Assembly: GCF_001426865.1 (NCBI RefSeq)
Contig: NZ_LMFO01000001.1
Location: 434,001-498,000, forward strand
DNA length: 64,000 nt
Source of the DNA: Paenibacillus sp. Root52
GTDB lineage: Bacteria > Bacillota > Bacilli > Paenibacillales > Paenibacillaceae
Direction: 5' to 3'
Part shown: positions 53,669 to 62,835 of the stretch, piece after piece
Layout: every line of letters starts with the position of its first letter
Position numbering within the stretch: position 1 is the first letter of the stretch
Translations under genes and position numbers: made by a program
The notes under the pieces: model-generated
What the model was told of the DNA's origin: nothing
The model's input: the letters and a program-made list of their open reading frames with translations, nothing else
Database searches by the model: none

Positions 53669-54685
53669 GTGGCTTTTACAGAAAACACAAAGTTAAAGGA
53701 ATTGCTTGCCAACGAAGAAGCCGTAAAAATTTTAGAAAAATATTTGCCTGGGATCTCTACTAATCCAATGATTAGCATGGCAAATAGTTTTACGTTGAAG
53801 CAACTTAGTGCTATTCCACAGGCCAATATTTCAGAAGAGCTTATTTCAGTTATTTTGTCAGATCTATCGTCTATCTCTACAACTGCTCAGCCGAGTTCAG
53901 CGGAGACTGTCCAAAATAGAAGTAACAATTTGGAAAATGGGCTAGTTGCTATTGTAACCGGAGCTGGTGGAGGTATTGGCCGAGCTGCATGTCTAAGACT
54001 TTCTGAATCTGGTTTCAAGATTGTGGCTGTTGATTTCAACACCGTGTCTGGTACGGAAACGGTTAATCTGATTCAGCAACGAGGTGGGGAGAGCCTGTTT
54101 TTACAGGCAGATGTTACAAAGGAAGAAGATGTCGAACGTTACACGAAGGCTACGATAGAAGCTTATGGTCGAATAGATGTCTTTTTCAACAATGCCGGAG
54201 TTTTGCAAAAGTTCTCTTTACTTGAGAACCTTGAAACAATGGAGTTTGACCGGGTTATGAACGTAAATGTACGAGGTAGTTTCTTGGGATTAAAGAAGGT
54301 GCTATCAATAATGAACGCACAGGGGTTTGGTTCAATCATTAATACAGCGTCCACTGCAGGAATTCGTGCTGAACATAGTATGTCTGCATATACAGCAAGT
54401 AAACATGCCGTTATTGGTTTGACGAAAGCAGCGGCCATTGAATACGTTCGTAAAGGTATTCGCGTGAATGCCATTTGTCCTGGTGGTGTCGATACAGCAC
54501 TGACACAATCTGTTCCTACGATGATGCAGGAATCAGGCTATACACCAGAAGAGTTTCCTAATATGCGCATCGGACGCTTTGCTGAACCATCCGAGATCGC
54601 GGAAATGGTCGACTTTCTGGCTTCAGATAAATCGCGTTACATTACAGGTTCCATCATCGCCGTGGATGGTGGATTAACTCTATAA
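53669..54685 (+). CDS. Short-chain dehydrogenase with an extra N-terminal domain
   Basis: This is a 338-residue protein in two parts. Residues 1-65 (ENTKLKELLANEEAVKILEK, then YLPGISTNPMISMANSFTLK) form a small helical domain that I recall seeing attached to other Paenibacillus proteins but cannot name. A Ser/Gln/Asn-rich linker follows. From about residue 88 comes a classical SDR: the cofactor loop VTGAGGGIGRA, NNAG, the catalytic Ser in NTAS, and Tyr-x-x-x-Lys in SAYTASKHA near residue 240. The frame opens at 53660, but GAGGTGAT gives GTG 53669 the right spacing. It is 18 bases before the GH-A gene and probably oxidises or reduces a sugar. Confidence 0.9.
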   Translation: MAFTENTKLKELLANEEAVKILEKYLPGISTNPMISMANSFTLKQLSAIPQANISEELISVILSDLSSISTTAQPSSAETVQNRSNNLENGLVAIVTGAGGGIGRAACLRLSESGFKIVAVDFNTVSGTETVNLIQQRGGESLFLQADVTKEEDVERYTKATIEAYGRIDVFFNNAGVLQKFSLLENLETMEFDRVMNVNVRGSFLGLKKVLSIMNAQGFGSIINTASTAGIRAEHSMSAYTASKHAVIGLTKAAAIEYVRKGIRVNAICPGGVDTALTQSVPTMMQESGYTPEEFPNMRIGRFAEPSEIAEMVDFLASDKSRYITGSIIAVDGGLTL

Positions 54686-54703
54686 CATGAAGGAGGACTA
54701 AGA

Positions 54704-57112
54704 ATGAAGCAGAGAATTAAGATCGACAAGGCAACACCCAATAACGGGGTATTGGATTTTTCGAAATTGTTGGATGCTCCAGCGGGTAAGCATGGTTTCA
54801 CTCAAGTTAGAGATGGCAATTTATACTTTGCTGATGGCACTCGTGCGAAGTTTATAGGTTTCAATTTGCCTACTCGTTCTAATACACCTGATCATCATAC
54901 TGCTGAGCGATTGGCTGAGCGCTTTGCATCTATGGGAGTTAATGTCATTCGACTTCATGCTGCTGACGCTGCACCTGGTCCTTCTGGATGGAGTTCAAGT
55001 GTGGACAATCCTTTGATTGATTATGATAGCGGTTCCAGCAGGAACTTTAATGAGAAAGGTCTTGATCGTTTTGATTATTTCATTGCAAAGCTAAAGGAAA
55101 AGGGCATTTATGTGCAGATCGATCTACTGGTGGCGCGTGTTTTTCAAAACGGAGATGATCTGGATTATGCTGATTCACCGCCTTTTTTCTTCAAAGGCTT
55201 CACTCACGTTAATGAAAGATTAATTGAACTTCAGAAGGAATTTGCAACCAATCTCCTATGTCATGTGAATCCATATACCGGACTGGCTTTAATTGACGAC
55301 CCTGTAGTTATGACCATTCAGGTCAATAATGAGGATTCCATCTTTCGGGGGACGGAAGACATTAAGAATGAGAAAGGCATAATACCATATCGAGAGGAGT
55401 TACAGCGTCGTTTTAACCGGCACCTGCTTGCCAAGTACGATTCAAGGAAGAATCTTGCGAAAGCTTGGACGTATAACGATATCTGTGCACTTGGGGAAGA
55501 GGAAGATCCGGAAGCGGGAACGGTTCGTTTTCCAGAAGGCAGCTTCTATCAGGTAACTAATGATCCAATGGGGGATTGGGCAGGGAATGTAAGCCCGGCA
55601 CGTTATGCCGATTTTATGGAATTTGGTATTGATGTAAATCGTCGTTACTACAACACCATGATTGATCATATCAGATCGTTAGGAGCAAAAGTCCCTGTAA
55701 ACACAAGCAACCTCCTGAATGGTACAGCGGATGTTTATTCCCATATAGACGGGGATATTATGGAGAATAATACATACTTTAACCATCCAATGCCGCCATT
55801 TCACCAAGAAACTCTTGTGGTGCCGGGGATGCGGGAGTACGTGACTTCTAATCCGCTGACTGTACACAAGGATGGAATATATATGCGTACTGAAATGCTG
55901 CAAATGGCTACTACAGCAGTGGTTGCCGGTAAACCTTTTATCCTGAGCGAATGGAATGAGTATGGTGTTAATCCTTTTCACTCCACGGCATTTATATCCA
56001 TGGCAGCATATGCTTGTCTGAATGACTGGGACGGTCTTATGGTCTATTGTTATCATACTTCAGAAAGCTGGAACGACCAGCCGGATGATGTCATCACTGA
56101 CATTTTTGATGCTTACAATGATCCGTCACTTATTTGCCAGTTTGGTTTTATGGCATCATTATTTCTGGGAAGTTTGGTACGCCCGGCTGAGCACCAAGTG
56201 GATCTCGTTTTCACCAAAAATGATCTTAAAACCCTTCCGTCTTCATTTAGCATGCCGAATACTTTTCTTCCATACATCACTAGCCTACGTAACGTATTTC
56301 TGGATCAGGGGGATACTTATACTGGCGATGCCGATGTCGCGATCACTGGAGGCTTTGTTAACAACGGTGATCTCTCTCAGGCCAAGCACGCAGTTTACTT
56401 CTCTTGGTCTTCCTTTAGGGATGCCATGAGACACACGTCTGGTACAGGACGATTAGAGAGACTTGCAGAGCAGACTGATGAAGAATTGACTGGTGCGAAA
56501 TTGGGCGACAGGCTACTGGTATTTGAAGACATCAGTTCATTGGCTGGCAATGGTGATTATACCGCTTTTGCATCCAAGATAGACACAGCACTCAAGCGTT
56601 GGGGGCTTCTACCTAGTGACCGTGGTTTAGTTGCTAATGCCCTAATCTCTGATACTGGTGAGATAAACTTTGATCCCATTGCGGGTACGTTCGGTATCCA
56701 CACCCCAGGTTGTAGCTACTTTAGTGGAGATCCTGCCGGAGGTATTAAGCTCACAAAGGATATTGTCCTGAATGCTTACAATGATCGTTTGTCCGCCGCT
56801 TTATTACCTGTGAACTGCGATCACATAGACGTTGCCAAATCATTTCTTATCACGTTACTCGGTCCTACTGGAATGGACGAAACGATTTTTACTTCTGATG
56901 GTTTTACTACGATAGTTGATCATCAAGGTAAATTGTATGCAGATACCGCTGAAGGTTCTTTGATTGTCCAAAGCCAGAAGGCAACGCTCACGGCTCTGGA
57001 TACAGTGGGTACGCCTCTTGTCAACATTGTAGGAACTCCCGCTGATGGTGGTGTAGTTTTTAATCTTGACGGTACTATTCCGGCAGTTCACTTCCTGCTG
57101 GAGTTAGCTTAA
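54704..57112 (+). CDS. Clan GH-A glycoside hydrolase of unassigned family
   Basis: This is an 802-residue protein with a (beta/alpha)8-type N-terminal half. Clan GH-A features are visible: the opening FADGTRAKFIGFNLPTRSN, the VNVIRLH strand, a probable acid/base Glu in IQVNNEDS near residue 209, and a probable nucleophile Glu in ILSEWNEYG near residue 415. The roughly 200-residue spacing between the two is longer than usual, implying an insertion. The last 300 residues resemble beta-sandwich domains. No signal peptide is present. I could not place it in a numbered family. It follows the SDR in a two-gene operon and probably acts on an imported oligosaccharide. Confidence 0.75.
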   Translation: MKQRIKIDKATPNNGVLDFSKLLDAPAGKHGFTQVRDGNLYFADGTRAKFIGFNLPTRSNTPDHHTAERLAERFASMGVNVIRLHAADAAPGPSGWSSSVDNPLIDYDSGSSRNFNEKGLDRFDYFIAKLKEKGIYVQIDLLVARVFQNGDDLDYADSPPFFFKGFTHVNERLIELQKEFATNLLCHVNPYTGLALIDDPVVMTIQVNNEDSIFRGTEDIKNEKGIIPYREELQRRFNRHLLAKYDSRKNLAKAWTYNDICALGEEEDPEAGTVRFPEGSFYQVTNDPMGDWAGNVSPARYADFMEFGIDVNRRYYNTMIDHIRSLGAKVPVNTSNLLNGTADVYSHIDGDIMENNTYFNHPMPPFHQETLVVPGMREYVTSNPLTVHKDGIYMRTEMLQMATTAVVAGKPFILSEWNEYGVNPFHSTAFISMAAYACLNDWDGLMVYCYHTSESWNDQPDDVITDIFDAYNDPSLICQFGFMASLFLGSLVRPAEHQVDLVFTKNDLKTLPSSFSMPNTFLPYITSLRNVFLDQGDTYTGDADVAITGGFVNNGDLSQAKHAVYFSWSSFRDAMRHTSGTGRLERLAEQTDEELTGAKLGDRLLVFEDISSLAGNGDYTAFASKIDTALKRWGLLPSDRGLVANALISDTGEINFDPIAGTFGIHTPGCSYFSGDPAGGIKLTKDIVLNAYNDRLSAALLPVNCDHIDVAKSFLITLLGPTGMDETIFTSDGFTTIVDHQGKLYADTAEGSLIVQSQKATLTALDTVGTPLVNIVGTPADGGVVFNLDGTIPAVHFLLELA

Positions 57113-57137
57113 AATGAAGGTGGGTTGGCATTTTATA

Positions 57138-57151
57138 AGTAAGCGCTAACA
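57138..57151 (+). promoter_or_regulatory. Candidate CcpA cre site downstream of the GH-A gene
   Basis: AGTAAGCGCTAACA fits TGNAANCGNTNNCA at 11 of 12 defined bases. It lies about 250 bases before the next regulator gene, so it may control the 57398-64000 operon. Confidence 0.55.
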
Positions 57152-57324
57152 AAATAAACAAAGAATAACCAAGTTTTACCCCGTAGATTGTACACCTCAA
57201 CAGTAATAAAATGAATGAATCATCATAGACAAGTATGGAGATTTCATAATCCCTACTTTAAGAATATGTCACAATAGTCCATTTAAAAGGGCGGGTATTG
57301 ACTACTTTTAATAAATGAAGATTT

Positions 57325-57348
57325 AAGCCGGGGGGAATCCACCGGCTT
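57325..57348 (+). terminator. Hairpin before the second yesN-type gene
   Basis: AAGCCGG (57325-57331) pairs with CCGGCTT (57342-57348) around ten bases, followed by TCTTGTT. It could end the GH-A transcript or act in the leader of the regulator gene. Confidence 0.7.
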
Positions 57349-57397
57349 TCTTGTTATCATAACTTAATGCAATCGAGATTTTTAGGAGGAATACATC

Positions 57398-58993
57398 ATG
57401 AAGCTGCTGATCATAGATGACGAGGACAGAACCAGGGAAATGCTGTGTAATCATGTGGATTGGATGGAATTAGGTATTTGTAAAGTGGAGACTGCACGTA
57501 ATGGATTGGCTGCTCTAGACTTAAGCCGTGTTTTTCTCCCTGATATTGTTCTCTGTGATATCCGGATGCCGAAGATGGATGGCATACAATTTGCTAAATT
57601 ACTCAGGGAAGAAGATTTATCATGCAAACTGCTGTTTATGAGTGGATTCTCAGATAAAGAGTACTTAATGTCTGCAATCCGGCTGAACGCACTTGACTAC
57701 ATTGAGAAGCCAATTAATCTGGATAAAGTCCGAGAGGCAGTCAGGGCAGCCGTTAAGGCAAGGCAACATGATGAGAAGAAAAGACTTGAAGAACGCCAAA
57801 TGCAGAATGCCTATGATGAAGGACTCCCTTATCTGAGACAGGAGATGGTTCGTAAGTTAATCACAGTTCCGAGTTCGCTCAATGTACAGAAAGCTCTTGA
57901 GAGCAGAGAGACGTTTCTTCTGCCTGCGGAAGGAGAGTACACTGTGATCGTCTCTTCAATATACTGGAAACCGCTTCAGTACATTGAAGATTCAAGGCAG
58001 TTACAGGAGGATCTGTTACGTAGGTTGAGTATGAATAGCACACTTGCCTCACTTCGTTGTATTTGTGGATTCGATTCTAGACAATTTTTGATTTTCATCC
58101 TGCCTGAAGCATACGGTAGCAGCTATAGGGAGCAACGTAGTGTACTAGAGAAGCTTTATGCAGAAGTAACCGAACTTATAGGAAATAATATCCGTTTTTC
58201 GATGGGAGTTGGAGAATCAGTAAAAGAACGAATACGAATTCCAGCTTCCTATAGAAAAGCGATGGATGCGTGTAGTCTTCATTACTATAGCGATGGCAGT
58301 CGATTAATTTTTGCCAGTGAACTTGGAGATAACCAAGAACTGGCTACGGATTGGGATTTGGTTCGCCGTTTACGTAACTTTCTCCAACAAGAAGATATTG
58401 AAGCTGCCCGCAACATAATTATGAATTGGACTAAGAAGGCAAGGATAGCTTGTGATTTGGATATTATTCGGCTCAAGGACTCCTATTTTCAATTTTTACT
58501 GGTCATTCTTGATGTTGCTGTACAGTTAGGGTTCACGGATACGGATGAGGATACAGAACGTCGATACATCTGGAAGGAAATTGACCGAGTTCCCGATCTC
58601 TCAAGTATGGAAGAGTACATTCTTTCCTTCCTGGACCTGTTCCAGTTATCGCCTGAACAGGACGGCAGTTCCGCCAAGATGCGAGAGATACTGCAGTATG
58701 TACACAAACGCTTTCACGAAAAGGGTTTTGCAATTCTGGATATTGCCAATCATGTGGGTTTAAATGAGACTTATCTTAGCTCCTTATTCAAGAAACAGAG
58801 GGGAAGTACAATTAAAGAGTACGTCTCTTCCCTGAGAGTGGAGAGAGCCAAAGAACTTCTATTGGCTAAGGGGCTAAAACTGTATGAAGTAGCTGATCTG
58901 ACTGGTTTTACTGATGCCAACTACTTCACAACCTTCTTCAAGAAATATGCAGGTTGCACGCCCTCGGAGTACAGGGAGAGGATGGCCAAATGA
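57398..58993 (+). CDS. YesN-type AraC response regulator
   Basis: This is a 531-residue response regulator. The receiver domain has LIIDDED, phospho-acceptor Asp54 in IVLCDIRMP, Ser in MSGFSD and Lys in YIEKPI. About 280 residues without a recognised domain follow. The C-terminal AraC domain has the HTH pair LDIANHVGLNETYLSSLFKK and VADLTGFTDANYFTTFFKKY. The ATG follows TAGGAGG. Its stop overlaps the kinase start by four bases (ATGA), so the two are translationally coupled. Regulator before kinase is the reverse of the order in the 45176 pair. It probably activates the importer from 60875. Confidence 0.93.
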   Translation: MKLLIIDDEDRTREMLCNHVDWMELGICKVETARNGLAALDLSRVFLPDIVLCDIRMPKMDGIQFAKLLREEDLSCKLLFMSGFSDKEYLMSAIRLNALDYIEKPINLDKVREAVRAAVKARQHDEKKRLEERQMQNAYDEGLPYLRQEMVRKLITVPSSLNVQKALESRETFLLPAEGEYTVIVSSIYWKPLQYIEDSRQLQEDLLRRLSMNSTLASLRCICGFDSRQFLIFILPEAYGSSYREQRSVLEKLYAEVTELIGNNIRFSMGVGESVKERIRIPASYRKAMDACSLHYYSDGSRLIFASELGDNQELATDWDLVRRLRNFLQQEDIEAARNIIMNWTKKARIACDLDIIRLKDSYFQFLLVILDVAVQLGFTDTDEDTERRYIWKEIDRVPDLSSMEEYILSFLDLFQLSPEQDGSSAKMREILQYVHKRFHEKGFAILDIANHVGLNETYLSSLFKKQRGSTIKEYVSSLRVERAKELLLAKGLKLYEVADLTGFTDANYFTTFFKKYAGCTPSEYRERMAK

Positions 58994-60768
58994 AACGGAT
59001 TAACTGGAGGACGTTCGCTGACTTTAGTATCCGTTACAAACTGTTTGCTTCCTATTTAATGGTTATCATCCTCCCTCTGATTCTGCTGCTCTTGCTTCAT
59101 CTGTATCTGAGCACAAATGAAACAGAGAAGCAGGCAAAGTACTCAGCTCAAAAAATGCTGGAGGAGACCAAGTCGCATCTGCAATATCGTGCTGAAATGG
59201 TCAAAGAAGTGTTGAATTCAATTGCATTCAGTGACACGGTTCAGAATCTTGTCTCTGAAGATCCCAAACGGTATGAGGATGTTAACCTCTGGGGATTGGA
59301 TGCAAACAGACTAAGCCGTGTCGTGGGACAGTTTAGTTACAATTCGGATATTGAATCCGTGCAGGTCTATATGGAACAGGGGCTCGCATCAGTGACAGAG
59401 AGTACGGATTTTTTGAGTATGAAGAATTTGAAGCACAGTCTCTGGTTCAGAAACTTCTTAGACAGCCATTCTGTCCTGACTTGGCTGCCTTCTTCGGTCA
59501 TGGAAGAAAAAAAAGACAATAATGCCATATCAGTACTGCGCGTTATTCCAAGTCCTCATAACATCACGAAAATGGACGGTATTGTACGGGCTCAGATCTC
59601 ACAGAGCACAATGATATCTATACTGGAACATGCTATGGCGACTCCGTCCACTTCCGTTGCTTTATTTAACGAACAGGGTGAAATTCTCAGTACCTCTAAG
59701 ACTTTTGAATATACAACTACAGATTTTGAAGAGATATTGTCAAAGGCTTTGACAGGAAGACGTATGAATATTTGGGAAGATAATCTGGAGTTTAATGGAC
59801 AGCGGATTCTGTTAGGTCTGCAGGAGATACCTGAAACGGATCTGCGTGTAGCGATGATTGTACCTTATACGGATATTTTGAAATCAAGCAATGCTATGCG
59901 TGATCGGTTAATCTTTATATTTTTGTTGATCATTCCTCTCACATTGGTTCTATCATTCGTCGTTGCGGGTTCTGCGACTAAACGTTTACGCAAACTTACG
60001 AGACATGTGCGTAAGGTCAAGAATGGCGATTTTGGCATGAATCCACTTCCGGTCAATCAGGATGAAATTGGTGAGCTAATTAGTAATTTTAATGTGATGG
60101 TGGATAATGTATCAAGATTACTTGAGGAGACCTATACGCTTGGGCGTGAAGTCAAAAATAAGGAGCTAAAAGCGCTACAGGCACAAATTAATCCTCATTT
60201 TCTATACAATACCCTGGAACTGATCAATGCGATGGCGATCAACTCCGGAAATGGGGAAATCTCCAAAGTAGTGGATCGATTAGCCTTATTCTATAGGTTG
60301 AGCTTATCTAATGGCAGAGAAAGTGTCACTTTGGAGAGTGAACTCACGCATGTGGAATCCTATGTATCGATTCAGAATATGCGATTTAATAACGCAATCA
60401 CATTGACCATGAACGTTCCACCAGAGCTGTTACATTGTGAAGTACCGAAAATTATGCTTCAGCCTCTGATTGAGAATGCAATTTTGCATGGAATTTTGGA
60501 AACCGATTCTGAAAAAGGTGAAATACTTGTTTCCGCAAGAACAGATGAAGGAAACTTGCTTGTGGAAGTTATTGATAATGGTATCGGTATAGACGAAAAG
60601 GTGTTAGAAAATATTCTAAACAGCTCGGTTAGCAAAGGTACGGGGGGATTTGGCATATGGAACATTCAGGAGCGTATTAAACTAAATTATGGATCTCAGT
60701 ACGGATTGTTATACAAAAGTCAATTGGGCGAGGGAACCTCTGTACAAATTTTTATTCCAAAAAAGTAA
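58990..60768 (+). CDS. YesM-type sensor histidine kinase
   Basis: This is a 592-residue membrane kinase. A first helix (about residues 18-40) and a second (about 300-320) enclose the extracellular sensor domain. The HAMP region follows with RLRKLTRHVRKVKNGDFGM. The phospho-His403 is in QAQINPHFLYNTLELINAMA, and the ATPase domain has VIDNGIGI and GTGGFGIWNIQERI. The frame is open from 58954 inside the regulator gene, but GGGAGAGG and the ATGA overlap favour 58990. It pairs with the regulator at 57398. A cre-like site begins four bases before its stop codon. Confidence 0.93.
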   Translation: MKRINWRTFADFSIRYKLFASYLMVIILPLILLLLLHLYLSTNETEKQAKYSAQKMLEETKSHLQYRAEMVKEVLNSIAFSDTVQNLVSEDPKRYEDVNLWGLDANRLSRVVGQFSYNSDIESVQVYMEQGLASVTESTDFLSMKNLKHSLWFRNFLDSHSVLTWLPSSVMEEKKDNNAISVLRVIPSPHNITKMDGIVRAQISQSTMISILEHAMATPSTSVALFNEQGEILSTSKTFEYTTTDFEEILSKALTGRRMNIWEDNLEFNGQRILLGLQEIPETDLRVAMIVPYTDILKSSNAMRDRLIFIFLLIIPLTLVLSFVVAGSATKRLRKLTRHVRKVKNGDFGMNPLPVNQDEIGELISNFNVMVDNVSRLLEETYTLGREVKNKELKALQAQINPHFLYNTLELINAMAINSGNGEISKVVDRLALFYRLSLSNGRESVTLESELTHVESYVSIQNMRFNNAITLTMNVPPELLHCEVPKIMLQPLIENAILHGILETDSEKGEILVSARTDEGNLLVEVIDNGIGIDEKVLENILNSSVSKGTGGFGIWNIQERIKLNYGSQYGLLYKSQLGEGTSVQIFIPKK

Positions 60769-60777
60769 GCGTTAACA
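60764..60777 (+). promoter_or_regulatory. Candidate CcpA cre site before the second importer
   Basis: AGTAAGCGTTAACA fits the cre consensus at 11 of 12 positions. It is identical at 13 of 14 bases to the site at 57138, and overlaps the kinase stop codon about 100 bases before the permease gene. Confidence 0.55.
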
Positions 60778-60874
60778 AAGAATATTAAAGAAGATCAGAG
60801 CTTTCCCTCGTAGGATGAGAATCACCGTTCCATTACAATGTGAAAGGAGAGAGGCATTTAGAAGGAGGTAGCGT

Positions 60875-61840
60875 ATGAAAGTCAATTTAGAGCGATCTGT
60901 AGTGAGCAAACCCAAAAAAATAAAAGGGCTGTCTCCATTGCAGGAGATAAAGAAAAACTGGGTTTTGTATTTAATGTTTGTACCGATTGCTGTTTTTTTT
61001 ATCATCTTTTCCTATATACCGATGACCGGTATTGTAATGGCTTTTAAAGAATTCAACTACAGGGATGGAATTTTCATGAGTCCCTGGAATGGGCTCGAGA
61101 ACTTCGAGTACTTCTTTCAGTCAGGTAAAGCATGGATCGTCACAAAAAACACGATCTTGTACAACGTAGTGTTCTTAGGATTATATACGCTGTTCTCGAT
61201 ATTGGTTGCAGTACTGCTATCAGAGACGTATAACAAATTTTTCAAAAAAACTGCTCAGACATTAATGTTTCTGCCTTACTTTATATCCTGGGTTACCGTG
61301 TCAGCGTTCGTTTATAACTTTTTCAACTATGAGTTTGGTATAGCCAACGTATTCCTGAGAAATCTCGGTTTGGAAGCTATGGATATCTATTCAACTGAAA
61401 GCTACTGGTACCTATTGCTTCCTTTACTTTATGTGTGGAAGTGGGTTGGGTTTGGAAGTGTTTTATACCTGGCAGCGATTGTCGGGATTGATCAGGAGAT
61501 ATATGAAGCAGCAACCATTGATGGAGCTAGTCGGTTCCAAAAAATTATGAAAATAACGCTCCCGTTGTTGAAACCTACAGCGGTGGTACTGATATTACTT
61601 GGACTTGGACGAGTCATGCGCGGTGAATTCGATATGTTCTACCAGCTAATCGGCAACAACGGGGCGCTTATGAATGCTACAGATATTATTGATACATTAG
61701 TTTTCCGTTCTCTTATGGGCACACAAGACTTTGGTATGGCTTCATCAGTGGGTCTTTATCAGTCCGTACTCACTTTAATCATTATCCTGATTGCTAATTA
61801 TCTCGTACGTCGTTATGACAAAGAGAACGCACTGTTCTAA
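60875..61840 (+). CDS. ABC sugar permease, LplB/UgpA type
   Basis: This is a 321-residue six-helix permease with the N-terminal YIPMTGIVMAFKEFNYRDGI and the EAA loop EAATIDGASRFQKIMKITLP near residue 210. It ends in DKENALF, the same tail as the permease at 50358. The ATG follows AAGGAGG. It lies 26 bases before its partner, 106 bases after the two-component pair. No ATPase gene is present. Confidence 0.94.
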   Translation: MKVNLERSVVSKPKKIKGLSPLQEIKKNWVLYLMFVPIAVFFIIFSYIPMTGIVMAFKEFNYRDGIFMSPWNGLENFEYFFQSGKAWIVTKNTILYNVVFLGLYTLFSILVAVLLSETYNKFFKKTAQTLMFLPYFISWVTVSAFVYNFFNYEFGIANVFLRNLGLEAMDIYSTESYWYLLLPLLYVWKWVGFGSVLYLAAIVGIDQEIYEAATIDGASRFQKIMKITLPLLKPTAVVLILLGLGRVMRGEFDMFYQLIGNNGALMNATDIIDTLVFRSLMGTQDFGMASSVGLYQSVLTLIIILIANYLVRRYDKENALF

Positions 61841-61866
61841 CTAAAACTTAGAAAGGAGGAAATTTT

Positions 61867-62751
61867 GTGAATAAAAACAAACTAAATTCAGCTCCGATTT
61901 TTCAAGCCTTTTCTTACACTGTTGTAGCAATTGTCGCCATTTTGTGTCTGCTTCCATTTATCGTTCTGATCTCAGGTTCCATTTCAGATGAAGGACAGGT
62001 TTTAGCAAAGGGCTATTCCTTTATTCCTCGAGGCTTTTCATTGGATGCATACGCCTTTATTTTTCGTAATCCTGCTGAACTTCTTTCTGCTTATCGGGTG
62101 TCGATAATTGTCGCAGTGGTTGGAACCGTTCTGTCACTGCTAATCTCCACGATGGCAGCCTATGTGATGTACCGCAAAGAGGTGAAGTATCGGAACAAAC
62201 TGGCGTTCTTCCTGTTCTTCACCACATTATTCAGTGGTGGCTTAGCACCCTTTTTCATCTGGGTTACCAGTTACTTGCATCTGAAGAACACGCTTGCAGT
62301 TTTGATACTGCTTCCTATGTTCAACGTGATGTACGTTTTGATCCTCCGAAGCTTCATTAAAGGTTCGGTGCCTGAGCCGCTTGTGGAATCGGCGAAAATT
62401 GACGGAGCAGGAGACTTTCGAATTTTCTGGCAAATGGTTCTGCCCCTCTGCAAACCAGCGCTTGCTTCAATCGGCCTGTTCACTATTTTAGCCTACTGGA
62501 ACGACTGGTGGACACCTATGATGTTCACTGATAAACAGGAGTATGTACCCCTTCAGTATATGCTCTATAAAATGTTGTCTTCAATGAATATGTCAGCTGC
62601 CCTGGCTCAGCATGTATCCTCTCTTGAAATGCCGAAGGAAACATTCAAGCTTGCTATGACCGTTATTGCTACAGGTCCGGTTGTGATCCTGTTTCCATTT
62701 CTTCAACAGTATTTTGTTAAAGGAATCACCATTGGTGCCGTCAAAGGCTAA
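61867..62751 (+). CDS. ABC sugar permease, LplC/UgpE type
   Basis: This is the partner permease of 294 residues and six helices. Its EAA loop is ESAKIDGAGDFRIFWQMVLP near residue 175 and its C-terminal tail is QYFVKGITIGAVKG. It starts at GTG 61867 with an AAAGGAGG site upstream. It is close in sequence to the permease at 51302, which suggests the two importers are paralogous. The binding-protein gene follows after 84 bases. Confidence 0.94.
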   Translation: MNKNKLNSAPIFQAFSYTVVAIVAILCLLPFIVLISGSISDEGQVLAKGYSFIPRGFSLDAYAFIFRNPAELLSAYRVSIIVAVVGTVLSLLISTMAAYVMYRKEVKYRNKLAFFLFFTTLFSGGLAPFFIWVTSYLHLKNTLAVLILLPMFNVMYVLILRSFIKGSVPEPLVESAKIDGAGDFRIFWQMVLPLCKPALASIGLFTILAYWNDWWTPMMFTDKQEYVPLQYMLYKMLSSMNMSAALAQHVSSLEMPKETFKLAMTVIATGPVVILFPFLQQYFVKGITIGAVKG

Positions 62752-62835
62752 ATGTTATTAGAGTCCTAGGTGTGATATGAATCCTATTTAATTCATTGGG
62801 ATTTATATAAAAAAATTAAATAAGGGGGAAGAAAA

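Noticed and set aside
58954..58989. Kinase start at ATG 58954 inside the regulator gene
   Set aside because: There is no ribosome site there; ATG 58990 has GGGAGAGG upstream and overlaps the regulator stop as ATGA.
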